From assembly GCA_018401565.1 (NCBI GenBank), contig JAGYKS010000031.1, positions 372,001 to 436,000 of the forward strand: a stretch of 64,000 nt of DNA, read 5' to 3'. Shown here in pieces: positions 30,073-39,668 of this stretch; the first letter of the stretch is position 1, and each line of letters starts with the position of its first letter. The position numbers were made by a program, and so were the translations under genes. The notes under the pieces were generated by a model that had not been told where the DNA came from, did not search any database, and worked only from the letters and a program-made list of their open reading frames with translations. The DNA comes from Acidimicrobiales bacterium. Lineage in GTDB: Bacteria; Actinomycetota; Acidimicrobiia; Acidimicrobiales; Acidimicrobilacustridaceae.

Positions 30073-32416
30073 GTGAACGACGACAGGCCACCGTTGGATT
30101 ACCGACGGCCGACGCCGGTTCGGAACGCTGGCAGCCGTCATCGAAGCCGTGCGGCCGTTTCTGGCCACGTCACGTGCAGCGATGGCCGCCACCATGGTGC
30201 TGGTCGTCATCGGTGTCGGTGCCGGTGCCTACATCCCCCAGGTGGTCAAGGGATTGCTCTACAAGCCCAACACCACTCTGGTGGTGGTGTTTGTGATCCT
30301 GCTGGCGGCCGATCCGGTCATCAACCACCTGGCCCATCTGCGGGCCGCACGCCTCAGCCTCGGCGCCGGGTACGACCTGCGCAACCGGGTCTTTGCCGGG
30401 GTGGAGAACAACAGCCCATTGGTGAACGACCCCACCACGCGTTCTGGTGCCCAGGCCAGCACCGGTCCCGACGTGGACCGTGTGGAGCAAGGCTTCGAGC
30501 AACTCATCATCGGGGCCATTCCCGGGGTGCTGCGCATCATTGCTGCGCTGTGGTTCCTGTCGCGCCTGAGCGTGCCCGGCGCCCTGCTCATGGCCTGCGT
30601 TGTGCCGCTGTTTCTCATCGTGGAGACCCGACTCAGCGGTCGGCTGGTGGCAGCCGACCAGGCCCACGCCACAACGGTGCCGAGCACCTCAGCACCCTGG
30701 TCGACGAATCGGTGTCGGCGGTGGCCACCGGTGCGGTCACTGCCGGTGGGAACGTGGTTCCGCCGGCGCTTCGCCCATCAGGCCCACCATCTCGACGAAC
30801 TGTCGTACGAACAGCTGCGCCTCGAGGCCCGGCTGCACCTCGGCACCCGGGTGGTCGCCCTGCTGGGTCTGGCTGCGGTGACCCTGTTCGGGGTTCGCAA
30901 CAACAGCACCGCCGGCAACCTGGTGGCTGCCCTTCTGTACGTGGAGTTGGCCATCATCGGTGTGGAGTCGCTGCCGGTGGCTGCCCGGGCCCTGCAACAA
31001 GGCGAGGCCAGCTGGTCACCGCCTCAAGCCTCTGCTCACTGGCGGTGCCGCCAGCGTTGGCTTGTCCGTTGATGCACCCGTCGATTCACCCGTTGATTCG
31101 TCCGTTGATGCGTCCATCGGCCCCGACCCCACCGGGCTCGTTCTGTTGCCTGTCGATGGACCACCGCTGGTGACGCCGGCCGGCAGCTGGGTGGCGGTGG
31201 TCACCAGCGGCGACGACGACCCATCGCCATGGCTGTGTGGCGCCGAGCCCCCTCCCCACGGGCGGGTGACGATCGGTGGCATGGCAGCGCAGCTCGCCGC
31301 CCGGTCAGGGCATCTTGCCGGCGTGCCCACCACCGCGCAGTGCGTTGATGCCTCGGTCATGGACCACCTGCGGGCGATACGCCCCGACATCACCCACAGC
31401 GATGCACTCGCGGTGCTGGAGCGTGTGGGGGTGATCCAACTCGCCGACCTGCCCGACGGAGGTCTCGACGCCCCGCTGGGCGTGCACGGTGCCTTGCTGT
31501 CGATCGACGAGCGCCACCGCCTGCTGTTGGCCATGGCCGTGGTCGCCGATCCACAGGTGCTGGTGGCCGGCCGCATCCGGCCGCTCACCGACCCCGACGT
31601 GGCCCGCATCGTCGTGCCGCAGTTGGGCAGTGCGGGCAGAACCGTGGTCACCGTGGTCGACACCGCCGATCTGGCCCAGGAGGCCGACGTGGTGCTGTTC
31701 GTCGATGGCGAGCGCTGGCACATGGGCACCCACCACGACCTGCTGATGCAACTGCCTGCCTACGTCGAGCGGTGGGGCCGACCCGCCGCCGACATCGACG
31801 AACTCGGCGTGTTCAGCGACGCCGGCCCACTCGAACGTGAGAGTGCTGCGCAGCCGCATGATCACCGAGCGCTACGCCGCCGGCGACCTCATCTACCGCG
31901 AGGGCGCGCCTGCTGACCGGGTGGTGTTCATCGTGTCGGGCCAGGTTGAGATCGTGGCCGGTGCCGGCACCCGCGACGAGCGGCGGCTTGCCTTGCTGGG
32001 GCCCGGCAACGCCTGTGGCGACCTGCGACTGACCGGCGTCCAGCGTCGGGCCGAGACGGCAGCGGGCCGTGGACGTGGTGGTGGTGCGCACCATCGGGCT
32101 GGCGGTGTGGGAGGCGGGCGCCAACGGCCTGCTGCGGACCAACCCCACCGAACGCCGGGTCCTGGCCACGGTGATGAAGCGCGGCGGGCTCGACCGCGAC
32201 CAGCTCGCCGACGAACTGCCCGGCACCGACCCGGCCGCTGTCGATGCCGCCATCGCCGAACTGCTCCGGGAGGGCGCACTGCGCCAGCGGGTATCGGGCC
32301 AGCTGGTGGTGGGCACCACCACCCGTCGGGCCATCCGCAGCACCGCCGTGCTCGACATGCTCAGCCAGTTCGACTCCACCCCGGTTCGGCAGCAGGGTGA
32401 GACGCGTGGTGAGTAA
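30073..32416 (+). CDS. ABC exporter-like protein with degenerate ATPase and C-terminal cNMP-binding/winged-helix domains, many frameshifts
   Basis: Joined across frames, about 780 residues. Residues 25-320: six-helix ABC exporter domain (MVLVVIGVGAGAYIPQVVKG, LIIGAIPGVLRIIAALWF, VALLGLAAVTLFGVRNNS). Residues 330-580: ATPase-like domain with no functional motifs. The Walker A position reads VVTSGDDDPS, the signature LLSIDERHR and the Walker B VLVAGRIRP; the D-loop Asp/Glu are absent. Residues 590-690: cyclic-nucleotide-binding fold (ITERYAAGDLIYREGAPADR, IVSGQVEIVAG). Residues 690-780: winged helix (LADELPGTDPAAVDAAIAEL). Frame changes near 30110, 30670, 30745, 31020, 31840 and 32060. The last domains could be a separate gene starting at GTG 31837. 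GTG 30073 is the likely start. Confidence 0.6.
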
Positions 32417-32470
32417 GTTCCGCTAGCTCAGGCAGGCGAACCGGACCACGACACGGGGACCCCTCAGCAG

Positions 32471-32905
32471 CTACTGGCCGTGCCTTGCCCAGTGCTCGTT
32501 CATCTTCGCAACCGCCTGCTCGAGCGTGAGCGACGCAATCTCTGCATTCGACAGATGGAGCGTGTTCACAAGCTGGTAGGCGAGGCTCGCCGGGAGGGCG
32601 ACGCCCTCGGGCGCAGATGCGACGGGGGCGCGTACCGGCGTCTGCTTGTCGTCGACACAAGCCCAGAACTCGGCTTCGGTCACCTGAAGCTGGTCATCGA
32701 GGATGTGCGACCACAGGCTCGTGCCGTACGTGTTGGTGTTGGCAGGGCGAGAGACGCGCGTGCGCAGTACCCGACCGTCACCGAGTCTCAGTTCGTAGGT
32801 GATGTGGTGTTCCGTCGGCTTTCCCCTGGCGTTGAGAACCTCGGTCCATCCTTCGATCCCGCAGAACCGCTGGTGCTCACGCCGACTGGCGGCGCGCCGA
32901 CTCAC
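32471..32905 (-). CDS. Toxin of a type II toxin-antitoxin pair (cytotoxic translational-repressor family)
   Basis: 144 residues: FCGIEGWTEVLNARGKPTEH, then TYELRLGDGRVLRTRVSRP, then YGTSLWSHILDDQLQVTEAEFWACVDD. This matches the actinobacterial family often annotated as cytotoxic translational repressor of toxin-antitoxin systems; it is not a classic RelE but is repeatedly found after a prevent-host-death-like gene. Its ATG overlaps the antitoxin stop by 4 bp (ATGA), so it is translationally coupled. The C-terminal 30 residues form a predicted helix (SNAEIASLTLEQAVAKM). Toxicity and target are inference from family and context. Confidence 0.72.
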   Translation of the reverse strand: MSRRAASRREHQRFCGIEGWTEVLNARGKPTEHHITYELRLGDGRVLRTRVSRPANTNTYGTSLWSHILDDQLQVTEAEFWACVDDKQTPVRAPVASAPEGVALPASLAYQLVNTLHLSNAEIASLTLEQAVAKMNEHWARHGQ

Positions 32906-33330
32906 CCGGCGCCCGACATCTCGTCACGCAGGAGCCACCCCTTCAGCTGCTCGTCGGTGGACAGCTCGGTGAGGGTGACCAGAGCCCAGTTGTCCTGGTG
33001 GTTGGGAGCATCAAGGAGTCGATCATTCCAGTCCGCTGCGTACTCCCGCAGCGCGTCGATGAGGTCGTCGATCGCCCCGTCGAGATCGTCGGCCTCGCCG
33101 GCGATCGGCAGCCCGGGCAGAAATGCCGACCATCCGCCGCCTTCGGCGACCACCACGGCACCAGAAGGCCGCAGCGAGGCCAGGTGTGTCCGGAGCACCT
33201 CGGCGTCGACCACCGCGAACCGTTCGCGATCGCGGTCAACCGTGGTGACACGACCGGAATGAGCGGTGTCGAGAAGGTCACGCAGGTGCGAGCGCGCAGC
33301 GGTGAACGTGGGGAAGTGGCGGGTGGTCAT
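32902..33330 (-). CDS. Prevent-host-death-like antitoxin
   Basis: 142 residues. The N-terminal 50 (FTAARSHLRDLLDTAHSGRV, then TTVDRDRERFAVVDAEVL) have the Phd/YefM fold signature, a DNA-binding dimer module. The middle (AGEADDLDGAIDDLIDALRE) resembles the HicB-like helix used in some antitoxins; the C-terminal tail probably covers the toxin. It comes first in the operon, as expected for an autoregulating antitoxin, and a repeated TACGT-type palindrome lies 36-58 bp upstream of its start. Confidence 0.75.
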   Translation of the reverse strand: MTTRHFPTFTAARSHLRDLLDTAHSGRVTTVDRDRERFAVVDAEVLRTHLASLRPSGAVVVAEGGGWSAFLPGLPIAGEADDLDGAIDDLIDALREYAADWNDRLLDAPNHQDNWALVTLTELSTDEQLKGWLLRDEMSGAG

Positions 33331-33365
33331 GGCATTGACTGTACCGGCCGCGGGGCGTGTCGCAA

Positions 33366-33388
33366 GTACGTCACGTACCTTACGTACG
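33366..33388 (-). promoter_or_regulatory. Palindromic operator of the toxin-antitoxin operon
   Basis: TACGT-C-ACGTA is a perfect palindrome (33367-33377), followed 3 bp later by TACGTAC. Thus three GTACGT/ACGTAC half-sites lie on one DNA face, in the only A+T-richer patch upstream of the antitoxin start. This is the layout expected for cooperative binding of Phd-type dimers. Confidence 0.6.
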
Positions 33389-33490
33389 CACTTTCCTACC
33401 GAACCGCAATCGACCTGCTAGCCAAATGGGGCTCCTGCGATCACCCCAACACCACCTGATTCGACGCGAGGTATGCCTCCGCATGCCTGA

Positions 33491-33545
33491 CAGGCGAGAC
33501 GGGACAGGCGAGACGGGACAGGCGAGACGGGACAGGCGAGACGGG
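33491..33545. repeat. 14-bp tandem array, 4 copies
   Basis: Four copies of CAGGCGAGACGGGA, between the toxin-antitoxin operator and the thioesterase start. The region 33331-33598 otherwise shows no credible gene. Confidence 0.9.
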
Positions 33546-33598
33546 CGTGACAGGGCCAGTTCGTCTCGGTGCCACCCCAGTCACAGGTACGGTACGAG

Positions 33599-34465
33599 AT
33601 GCCTTCAGACGCAGATTTCCTGGGACTCACCCCAGCTGGCCCCGATGGCCACTACCAGTTCACCGTCAGCAACCACCTGGCCCGACTCGACGGCAAGCTG
33701 TACGGCGGCACCGCCATTGCCGTGTCCATCACCGCAGCCGAGCTGGTGTCGGGTCGTCCGGGGCTGTGGATGACCACCCAGTTCGTGTCCACCGCACCGG
33801 CTGACGCCACCATCTCGGTGGTGGCCGAGGTGCTGGCACCGGGGCGGCGCACCAACCAGGTGCGCATCACCGGCACCGACGAATCCGGCGACGTCATGTT
33901 CGCTTCGCTGGGAGCCACCGGGCACCACCGCCCCGACGGCCTGACCGGCACCTTCGAAAACCCGCCCGAGGTGAGCGCCCCGGCCGACTCGGTTTCGTGG
34001 GCCACACCCTTCATGGCCGTGCTGCGCAACGCCGGTGTGGACGTGGAACTGCCCGCCATGCCGTCGACCACGGGCTTCGCCAGCGTGCTCGAGTTTCGTG
34101 AGCCCACCGTGCACGAACATCCCGACCCCGGCCCGGGCCGGATCTGCGTGTGGGTGCGCCGACGCGACGGCGAGGCGGTGACCCCGGCCATGGCGGCCTA
34201 CATCGCCGACATGGTGCCGTTGTCGGTGGCCCATGCCTGCGGCGCAGTGGCCGACGGCATCAGCCTGGACAACACCATCCGCATCGGGTCGTTCGAGCCC
34301 ACCGAATGGGTGCTGGTGGATCTGCGGCCGCACATGGCCGTGGGCGACTACGGGCACGGCGCTGCTCACATCTGGAGCGAAACCGGACACCTGCTGGCCA
34401 CCGCCAGCCAGACGGCGTCCATGCTGCACTTCGACATCTCGTCGATGCCGGGGACGTCAGCCTGA
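33599..34465 (+). CDS. Acyl-CoA thioesterase (TesB-like double hot-dog)
   Basis: 288 residues, two hot-dog folds in one chain. The N-terminal half has HLARLDGKLYGGTAIAVSI and WMTTQFVSTAPADATISV. The C-terminal half has ADMVPLSVAHACG, DGISLDNTIRIGSF and DYGHGAAHIWSETGHLLA, the family's active-site segment with its Asp/Asn and Gln/Thr region. It hydrolyses acyl-CoA to free acid and CoA. The frame is intact; ATG 33599 is the only sensible start. It is convergent with the acetoacetate-decarboxylase-like gene, overlapping it by 9 bp. Confidence 0.85.
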   Translation: MPSDADFLGLTPAGPDGHYQFTVSNHLARLDGKLYGGTAIAVSITAAELVSGRPGLWMTTQFVSTAPADATISVVAEVLAPGRRTNQVRITGTDESGDVMFASLGATGHHRPDGLTGTFENPPEVSAPADSVSWATPFMAVLRNAGVDVELPAMPSTTGFASVLEFREPTVHEHPDPGPGRICVWVRRRDGEAVTPAMAAYIADMVPLSVAHACGAVADGISLDNTIRIGSFEPTEWVLVDLRPHMAVGDYGHGAAHIWSETGHLLATASQTASMLHFDISSMPGTSA

Positions 34466-35173
34466 CCCAGCCGCCACGGGTTCACCGAGATGGAACACGG
34501 CGGCGAGGTGCTCGCCCCACGAGGCGAAGTCGGGGGTGGCCGGCAGGCCCAGGCTGCGCAGTTCGTCGGCCACCACGCCGGTGCCCAGCTCGACGCGCAC
34601 CGCAGCGGGGTCGGGCACCATCTCGCCCATGTCCATCTCCAGGGTGGTGGCCATGGCCACGCCGTCGAGGTACGAGTAGCTCTGTGCAGCGATGGACACC
34701 GGTGCGGCGGTGGCCGCCACCCTGGGCACGGTGACCCGCAGGGCGAACTCGCCGTCGAACGTGAGGGCGAACGACACCTCGTCGGGCGTGTAGGTGGTGT
34801 CGATGCCCTCAACGGTCTTGGGGAACCCCATCACCCGGTTGCCGGCTTCGCAGGTGAAGTCCTGGTTCACGGGCATGCGGTACACAAACGACCCCACGAC
34901 GTCGGCGCTGGCGCCCACCGGTCGGGCCAGCAACCCCAGGTTGATCTCGTCGTAGTCACCCCATGGGTTGTCCACGTAGTCACACGCCGCCACCACCAGC
35001 TGGGTCACCCCGGGGCCGGTCTCCACAACCTCAAAGGCATCACCGGGCAACAGCGCCGCTGCGGGCTGCGACGGCACCGTGAACAGCAGCGTGGCGATGT
35101 TGGAGTGGGGCACGGCCATGGGGAACGTGATCGTCCTGCCCTGGATTTCGCCCCACACAGTCTGCGCGGCCAT
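34457..35173 (-). CDS. Acetoacetate-decarboxylase-family protein
   Basis: 238 residues of the ADC fold (PF06314). The catalytic Schiff-base lysine is in NRVMGFPKTVEG; the flanking CDYVDNPWGDYDEINLGLL and FVYRMPVNQDFTCEAGN form the pocket. Family members decarboxylate acetoacetate or act as aldolase-dehydratases on other keto acids. The ATG (35173) overlaps the stop of the corrected serine-hydrolase frame, so the two minus-strand genes form one operon. Intact. Substrate unknown. Confidence 0.85.
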   Translation of the reverse strand: MAAQTVWGEIQGRTITFPMAVPHSNIATLLFTVPSQPAAALLPGDAFEVVETGPGVTQLVVAACDYVDNPWGDYDEINLGLLARPVGASADVVGSFVYRMPVNQDFTCEAGNRVMGFPKTVEGIDTTYTPDEVSFALTFDGEFALRVTVPRVAATAAPVSIAAQSYSYLDGVAMATTLEMDMGEMVPDPAAVRVELGTGVVADELRSLGLPATPDFASWGEHLAAVFHLGEPVAAGSG

Positions 35174-36295
35174 CAGCTGGCTGCTGCCATGGCAGCGGTC
35201 AGGGCGATGGTGGCCCCCGGGTGTCGCCCACCAGCCCGGCCTCCATCTTGTTCATCATGTACGCCACGGTGAGTTCGGAATCCTGATCCATGATGATCAC
35301 CGACCCTCCGAACCCACCCCAGTAACACGCTCTCGGACCCATCGGCATCACCTCGCTGGCCAACCCGTACCCCATGCCCAACCGCACCGGCACGCCGAGC
35401 ACCAGATCAGTGCCGCTGGCCTGTTCGGTGAAGATGCGGTCCACCCCGGCTTCAGACAACAACCGCACGCCGTGGGTCTCGCCCCGCCCGGAGATCACCG
35501 ACTGGATGAGCGCCACCGACCGGGCGTTGCCGTGGCCGTTGGCGGCCGGGATCTCCGCGCCTCGCCACCACCGGTTGTGCGGCGCCGACGCGTCCAGACC
35601 CGACGAGATGTATGTGCGGGCCATGATCGAGTCAATGTCGATGCCGGTGAGGTCCATGGCCGGCGGCGTGATCACCAGACTCACCCGAGGTTCGGCCGAT
35701 TCGGGCACCCCGATGAAAAAGTCGGCACCCAGTGGGGCGGCCACCTCGGTGGCGAAGAACTCGCCGATGGTGATGCCGGTGATGCGTCGCACCACCTCGC
35801 CGATGAGAAATCCCTGGCTGACGGCGTGGTAGCCCGACACCGTGCCGGGTTCCCACCACGGGGCCTGAGCCGCCAGCGCCGACGTGCACAGCTCCCAGTC
35901 GGCCAGACCCTCAGGCGGCAGCGGCTCGGTCCAGCCCGACAACCCGGCGGTGTGGCTCATGATGTGCCGCACCTCGATGGCCTCCTTGCCGTTGGCGGCA
36001 AACTCCGGCCAGTACCGGGCCACCGGAGCGTCGAAGTCCAGCTCGCCCCGGTCGGCCAGCATCAGCGCCACCAAAAATGTCATGGTTTTGGTCGTGGACC
36101 ACACGTTGACCAACGTGTCGGACTCCCACGGACTGTCCTGGCCTCGTCGGCCCAGCCGCCCCAGATGTCGACCACCACCTCACCGCGGTGGTGCACGGCC
36201 ACCGATGCCCCCACGTCGGCACCCGACGCCAACTGCCCGTCGAGCACGTCACGCACGGCGGCGAACTTGTCGGTGGTGAATCCCTGAGTCGTCAT
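35173..36295 (-). CDS. Beta-lactamase-fold serine hydrolase (class C/EstB type), two frameshifts
   Basis: About 373 residues. SxxK motif in VWSTTKTMTFLVAL (nucleophile Ser, general-base Lys); YHA in SGYHAVSQGFLIGEV at the Tyr-x-Asn position; CYWGGFGGSVIIMD near the end at the KTG-equivalent strand. These place it with esterases and peptidases related to class C beta-lactamase. The frame changes near 36120 and again near 35220: removing one G from the CGGGGG run turns RGPPSP-stop into RGATIALTAAMAAAS, ending exactly at the start of the downstream ADC-like gene. ATG 36295 is preceded by an in-frame duplicate of CCACATGACG. Confidence 0.8.
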
Positions 36296-36418
36296 GTGGT
36301 CCCCCCACTGCGTCATGTGGCCCGATGATGGGGCCAGAGCCAGTACCATCGTTGCAGGTCGTGCCCCTGCGTGCGCCCCAGGCAGGGCGACGGGCGGGGT
36401 ATCGGTAGCCTGCAGGGG

Positions 36419-38009
36419 GTGAACCACGACCCCGACCACAGTCGCCAGCCTGGCAGCATGCACGACGACGGCGCCATCACCACCGATGCCCCGGCACTGT
36501 TCACCTTCGACGACTGGTTCGCCCGCCACCTGCCCGAGCTGACCGTGCCGTGGCAGCCCCAGCCAGTGGCCAACCCCGAACTGCTGGTGTGCAACGACAC
36601 CCTGGCCACGGCACTCGGGGCTGATCCCGCTGCGCTGCGCTCACCTGACGGCATCGCTGTGTTGGTGGGCAACGTGGTTCCTCCCGGCGCCAACCCGGTG
36701 GCTCAGGGCTACGCCGGCCACCAGTTCGGTGGTTTCTCCCCCCGTCTGGGCGACGGCCGGGCCGTGCTGCTTGGTGAGGTCACCGACCCCAACGGCCGAC
36801 GCCACGACCTGCACCTCAAGGGTTCGGGCCGCACCCGCTTCGCCCGTAGTGGCGACGGCCGGGCCGCACTCGGTCCCATGCTGCGCGAGTACCTCATGGG
36901 CGAGGCCATGCACGCACTGGGCATTCCCACCACCCGCATGCTGGCGGTGGTGGCCACCGGCGAGATGGTGCAGCGCGAGATCCCGCTGCCAGGGGCGGTG
37001 GTGACCCGGGTGGCGGCAAGCCATCTGCGCGTCGGGCACCTTCCAGTACGCCGCCATGGCCGACGACCCCACCGTGCTGCGACGGCTGGCCGACCACGCC
37101 ATCGCCCGCCACCACCCCGAGGCTGCCGATGCCGGCAACCCCTACCTGGCATTGCTGGACGCCGTCATCAACGCCCAGGCGCGCCTTGTGGCCAGCTGGA
37201 TGCTGGTGGGGTTCATCCATGGGGTGCTCAACACCGACAACGTCACCATTTCCGGTGAGACCATCGACTACGGCCCGTGTGCGTTTGCCGACACCTACGA
37301 CCCGGCCACCGTGTTCAGCTCCATCGACACCGGCGGGCGCTATGCCTATGGCAACCAGCCCTCCATCACCCAGTGGAACCTGGCCCGACTGGCCGAGACC
37401 CTTTTGGTGTTGATCGACGACGACACCGACACCGCCGTTGCCCTGGCCACCGGGTCGTTGCAGGCGTTCACCGACCGCTACGACCACCACTGGCGCGCCG
37501 GACTGCGTTCCAAGCTGGGCCTGGGCCCCAAGCTGGGCCTTCACACCGCGCTTGATGGGGGCACGAGCGACGCAACCGTCACCGCGTTGAGTGACCCCGA
37601 GGTGCTCGACGATGTGATGGTGCTGCTGCGCTCAAACAGCATCGACATCACCAGGTTCTTCCGCTCACTGGCTGATGCCGTGCGCGGTGACGACACCATC
37701 GTGCACTCGCTGTTCGACGACCACTCGCAGCTCGATGCGTGGCTGGCCCGCTGGCGGGCACAACTCCCGCTGGCCCAACAGCCCGCAGATGCCATCGCCG
37801 ATGCCATGGACACCATGAATCCCGTCTACATCCCCCGCAATCACCTCGTCGAGCAGGCGCTCGACGCTGCCACCACCGGCGACCTGGGCCCGTTCGAACA
37901 GCTGCTGGCGGTTGTCACCGACCCGTTCACCCGTCGTGACGGGCTCGGGGCCTACGAGCTCGGCGCCCCCGAAGACTTCGGCCCCCACCGCACGTACTGC
38001 GGCACCTGA
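36419..38009 (+). CDS. selO: Protein adenylyltransferase SelO (YdiU), one frameshift
   Basis: About 530 residues of the SelO/YdiU pseudokinase family, which transfers AMP from ATP to Ser/Thr/Tyr of protein targets. Seen are [82 protein letters not shown] and [15 protein letters not shown]. The C-terminal end HRTYCGT has Cys at the position occupied by selenocysteine in eukaryotic SelO, as in E. coli. One extra G near 37040 breaks the frame (HLRVG to [11 protein letters not shown]). Start could be GTG 36419 or ATG 36458. Confidence 0.92.
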
Positions 38010-38029
38010 CCGCCCCGGGTGGGCGGGCG

Positions 38030-38044
38030 GCTCGTGCTGCGAGC
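38030..38044. terminator. Hairpin between the convergent selO and secreted-protein genes
   Basis: GCTCG-TGCTG-CGAGC, a perfect 5-bp stem in a G+C-rich context, 20 bp after the selO stop and 37 bp before the stop of the convergent gene. There is no T-run, so the termination role is inferred from position. Confidence 0.35.
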
Positions 38045-38080
38045 GGCCCAGCGTGCGGGCCCCCCGGGTTGCAGCTGCTG

Positions 38081-38656
38081 TCAGCCGGTGAAGCTGGGCA
38101 CGGCCGCAGCAACCGACGGCGCAACCGCCTCGGCGTCGCCAGATGCGGAGGCCTCAACCACCTCCAGCACCAGGTCGGCGATGCCGGGCCCGGGCTGAGC
38201 ACCATCGGGCGACACGCAGCCACCCACACCGGTGTAGGTGCCGACAGTGAACATGTCGGGAATCATGAACGTGACCGTCACGCTGTTGCCGTCGGGCAAC
38301 GGCCCCATGGGCAATGCCGGGACACCTGCGGTGCGGGACCACCCCGCCGGCACGGCGAACTGACCGCCGGACGCATCGGTGAACAACAGCGCAACTGACC
38401 ACCCCAGCGCACCCGCCTCGGGCGACACGGCACCGTCCACCTCCTCGGTGCACCACACCGTGATGCCAGCGTCGTAGGCGATCGACAGCGTCACTTCGGT
38501 GCCCACCGGCCCCACCACCGGTGTCATCACCGCATCAGCCGGCGGGCTCTGCGGTGGCAGCGCGTCGACACCCACCGGTGCACCCACGGCAATCGTCGCT
38601 GCGGCCAGCGCCACGGCCAGCGCCATTGCCATCATCCGGGTCACACATCGGGTCAT
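38081..38656 (-). CDS. Secreted protein of unknown function
   Basis: 191 residues. Signal peptide (MTRCVTRMMAMALAVALAAA, probable cleavage after VDALP or VGA). The mature part is a beta-rich, Ig-like domain (VGPVGTEVTLSIAYDAGITV, NSVTVTFMIPDMFTVGTYTG) with two cysteines (CTEE, GGCVS), and ends in an Ala/Glu-rich tail. ATG 38656 has GAGGAG 8 bases upstream; another ATG 9 bp upstream is too close to that site. No family is recognised. Confidence 0.65.
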   Translation of the reverse strand: MTRCVTRMMAMALAVALAAATIAVGAPVGVDALPPQSPPADAVMTPVVGPVGTEVTLSIAYDAGITVWCTEEVDGAVSPEAGALGWSVALLFTDASGGQFAVPAGWSRTAGVPALPMGPLPDGNSVTVTFMIPDMFTVGTYTGVGGCVSPDGAQPGPGIADLVLEVVEASASGDAEAVAPSVAAAVPSFTG

Positions 38657-38669
38657 CGTTGGCATCTCC

Positions 38670-39310
38670 TCACGAACGCGGGGAACGGTCGAGCACCGAA
38701 AACGCCGGCAGACTCCATGAGTATCGGATGGCGGCCATGCGCAACCCAAATGTGGTCAACCCGGCAGCGAACCCGGCGACCACACCATCCACTCCCAGGT
38801 TGTACAGCACCACATACAACGTGGATCCGGCGGCCACCGCAGTGGCGTAGATGTCGCTTTGCAGCACGAACGGGATCCTGCCCACCAGCAGGTCACGCAA
38901 CATGCCGCCACCCACGGCAGTGATGACCCCGAGCACAACCGCCACCACGCCGCGGTAGCCCAGGTCGATCCCCACAGCGGTGCCGGTGACGGTGAACAGG
39001 CCCAGCCCGGCGGCATCGGCATAGGCCACCCATGGGGCGAAGCGTTCGGCGGGCACCGACAGCAGCTTCACCACCGCCACGGTGGCCCACGACCCCAACA
39101 ACGCCATGGTGAGGTAGATCCAGTCGTCCATCCACGGGGGGTTCTGGTCCACAATCACCGAGCGGATGGTGCCTCCGCCCAACGCCGTGATCACCCCCAC
39201 CACGGCGAACCCGAACAGGTCCAAACGACGGTCGGCCACCGCCAACACCCCGAAGCGCCAAAGGCAACAACCCCCAGCAAGGCCGCCACCTGCAACGCCG
39301 ACACATCCAT
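38670..39310 (-). CDS. TRIC-like/UPF0126 membrane protein, one frameshift
   Basis: About 213 residues, seven hydrophobic helices in two homologous triplets. Each triplet carries the Gly-rich kink: GVITALGGGTIRSVI and GVITAVGGGMLRDLLVGR. This is the signature of the UPF0126/TRIC family (YicG, prokaryotic trimeric intracellular cation channels), which pass monovalent cations. The first helix (MDVSALQVAALLGVVAFGAS) is in another frame; the join is near 39245. It ends 13 bp upstream of the secreted-protein gene, so they may be co-transcribed. Confidence 0.85.
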
Positions 39311-39668
39311 TGCGAGACGATAACAAGACAGGCCCACAATCACCCGACGATGACCCGACGATGACCCGACGACCACCCGTCAACGTGGCCGACAACAGTG
39401 ATGGGGTTGGCGACACCCCCGTCATCGCCTGCCATCACAGCAGAAACCCGACCTCCCTGAATCGCCCAAACCCGCCAACTACTGTTGAGGTCCTCGGTGC
39501 TATTCGTCTGATCGCTGGTGTCGTTTTTCGATCCCGATCATCTTGTCCGGTCGCCGCTCATCCCTCGTCAGCTTGAGCGCGTCCGAGAACCGTTGTGACG
39601 GAGCGGAGCCGCCACCGGGATTGGCCGCGTGACCCCGGGAGTCCATGTCGTCCATCAGAAAGATCATC
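39311..39668. other. Divergent intergenic region before the osmoprotectant binding-protein gene
   Basis: 358 bases with no credible gene. Near the TRIC-like start lies a tandem array of CCCGACGATGA (39343-39373, about 3 copies). The second half is less G+C-rich (GTCGTTTTTCGATCCCGATC) and must hold the promoter of the binding-protein gene. I cannot place -35/-10 boxes with confidence. Confidence 0.5.

Noticed and set aside
33357-33773. Open frame of 138 codons across the toxin-antitoxin operator and 14-bp array
   Set aside because: It is built from repeat sequence and the out-of-frame thioesterase start; no ribosome site or family similarity.
37990-38009. Selenocysteine codon in SelO
   Set aside because: The penultimate region reads TAC TGC GGC ACC TGA: a Cys codon stands at the Sec position and the TGA is the true stop; no SECIS-like structure is needed.
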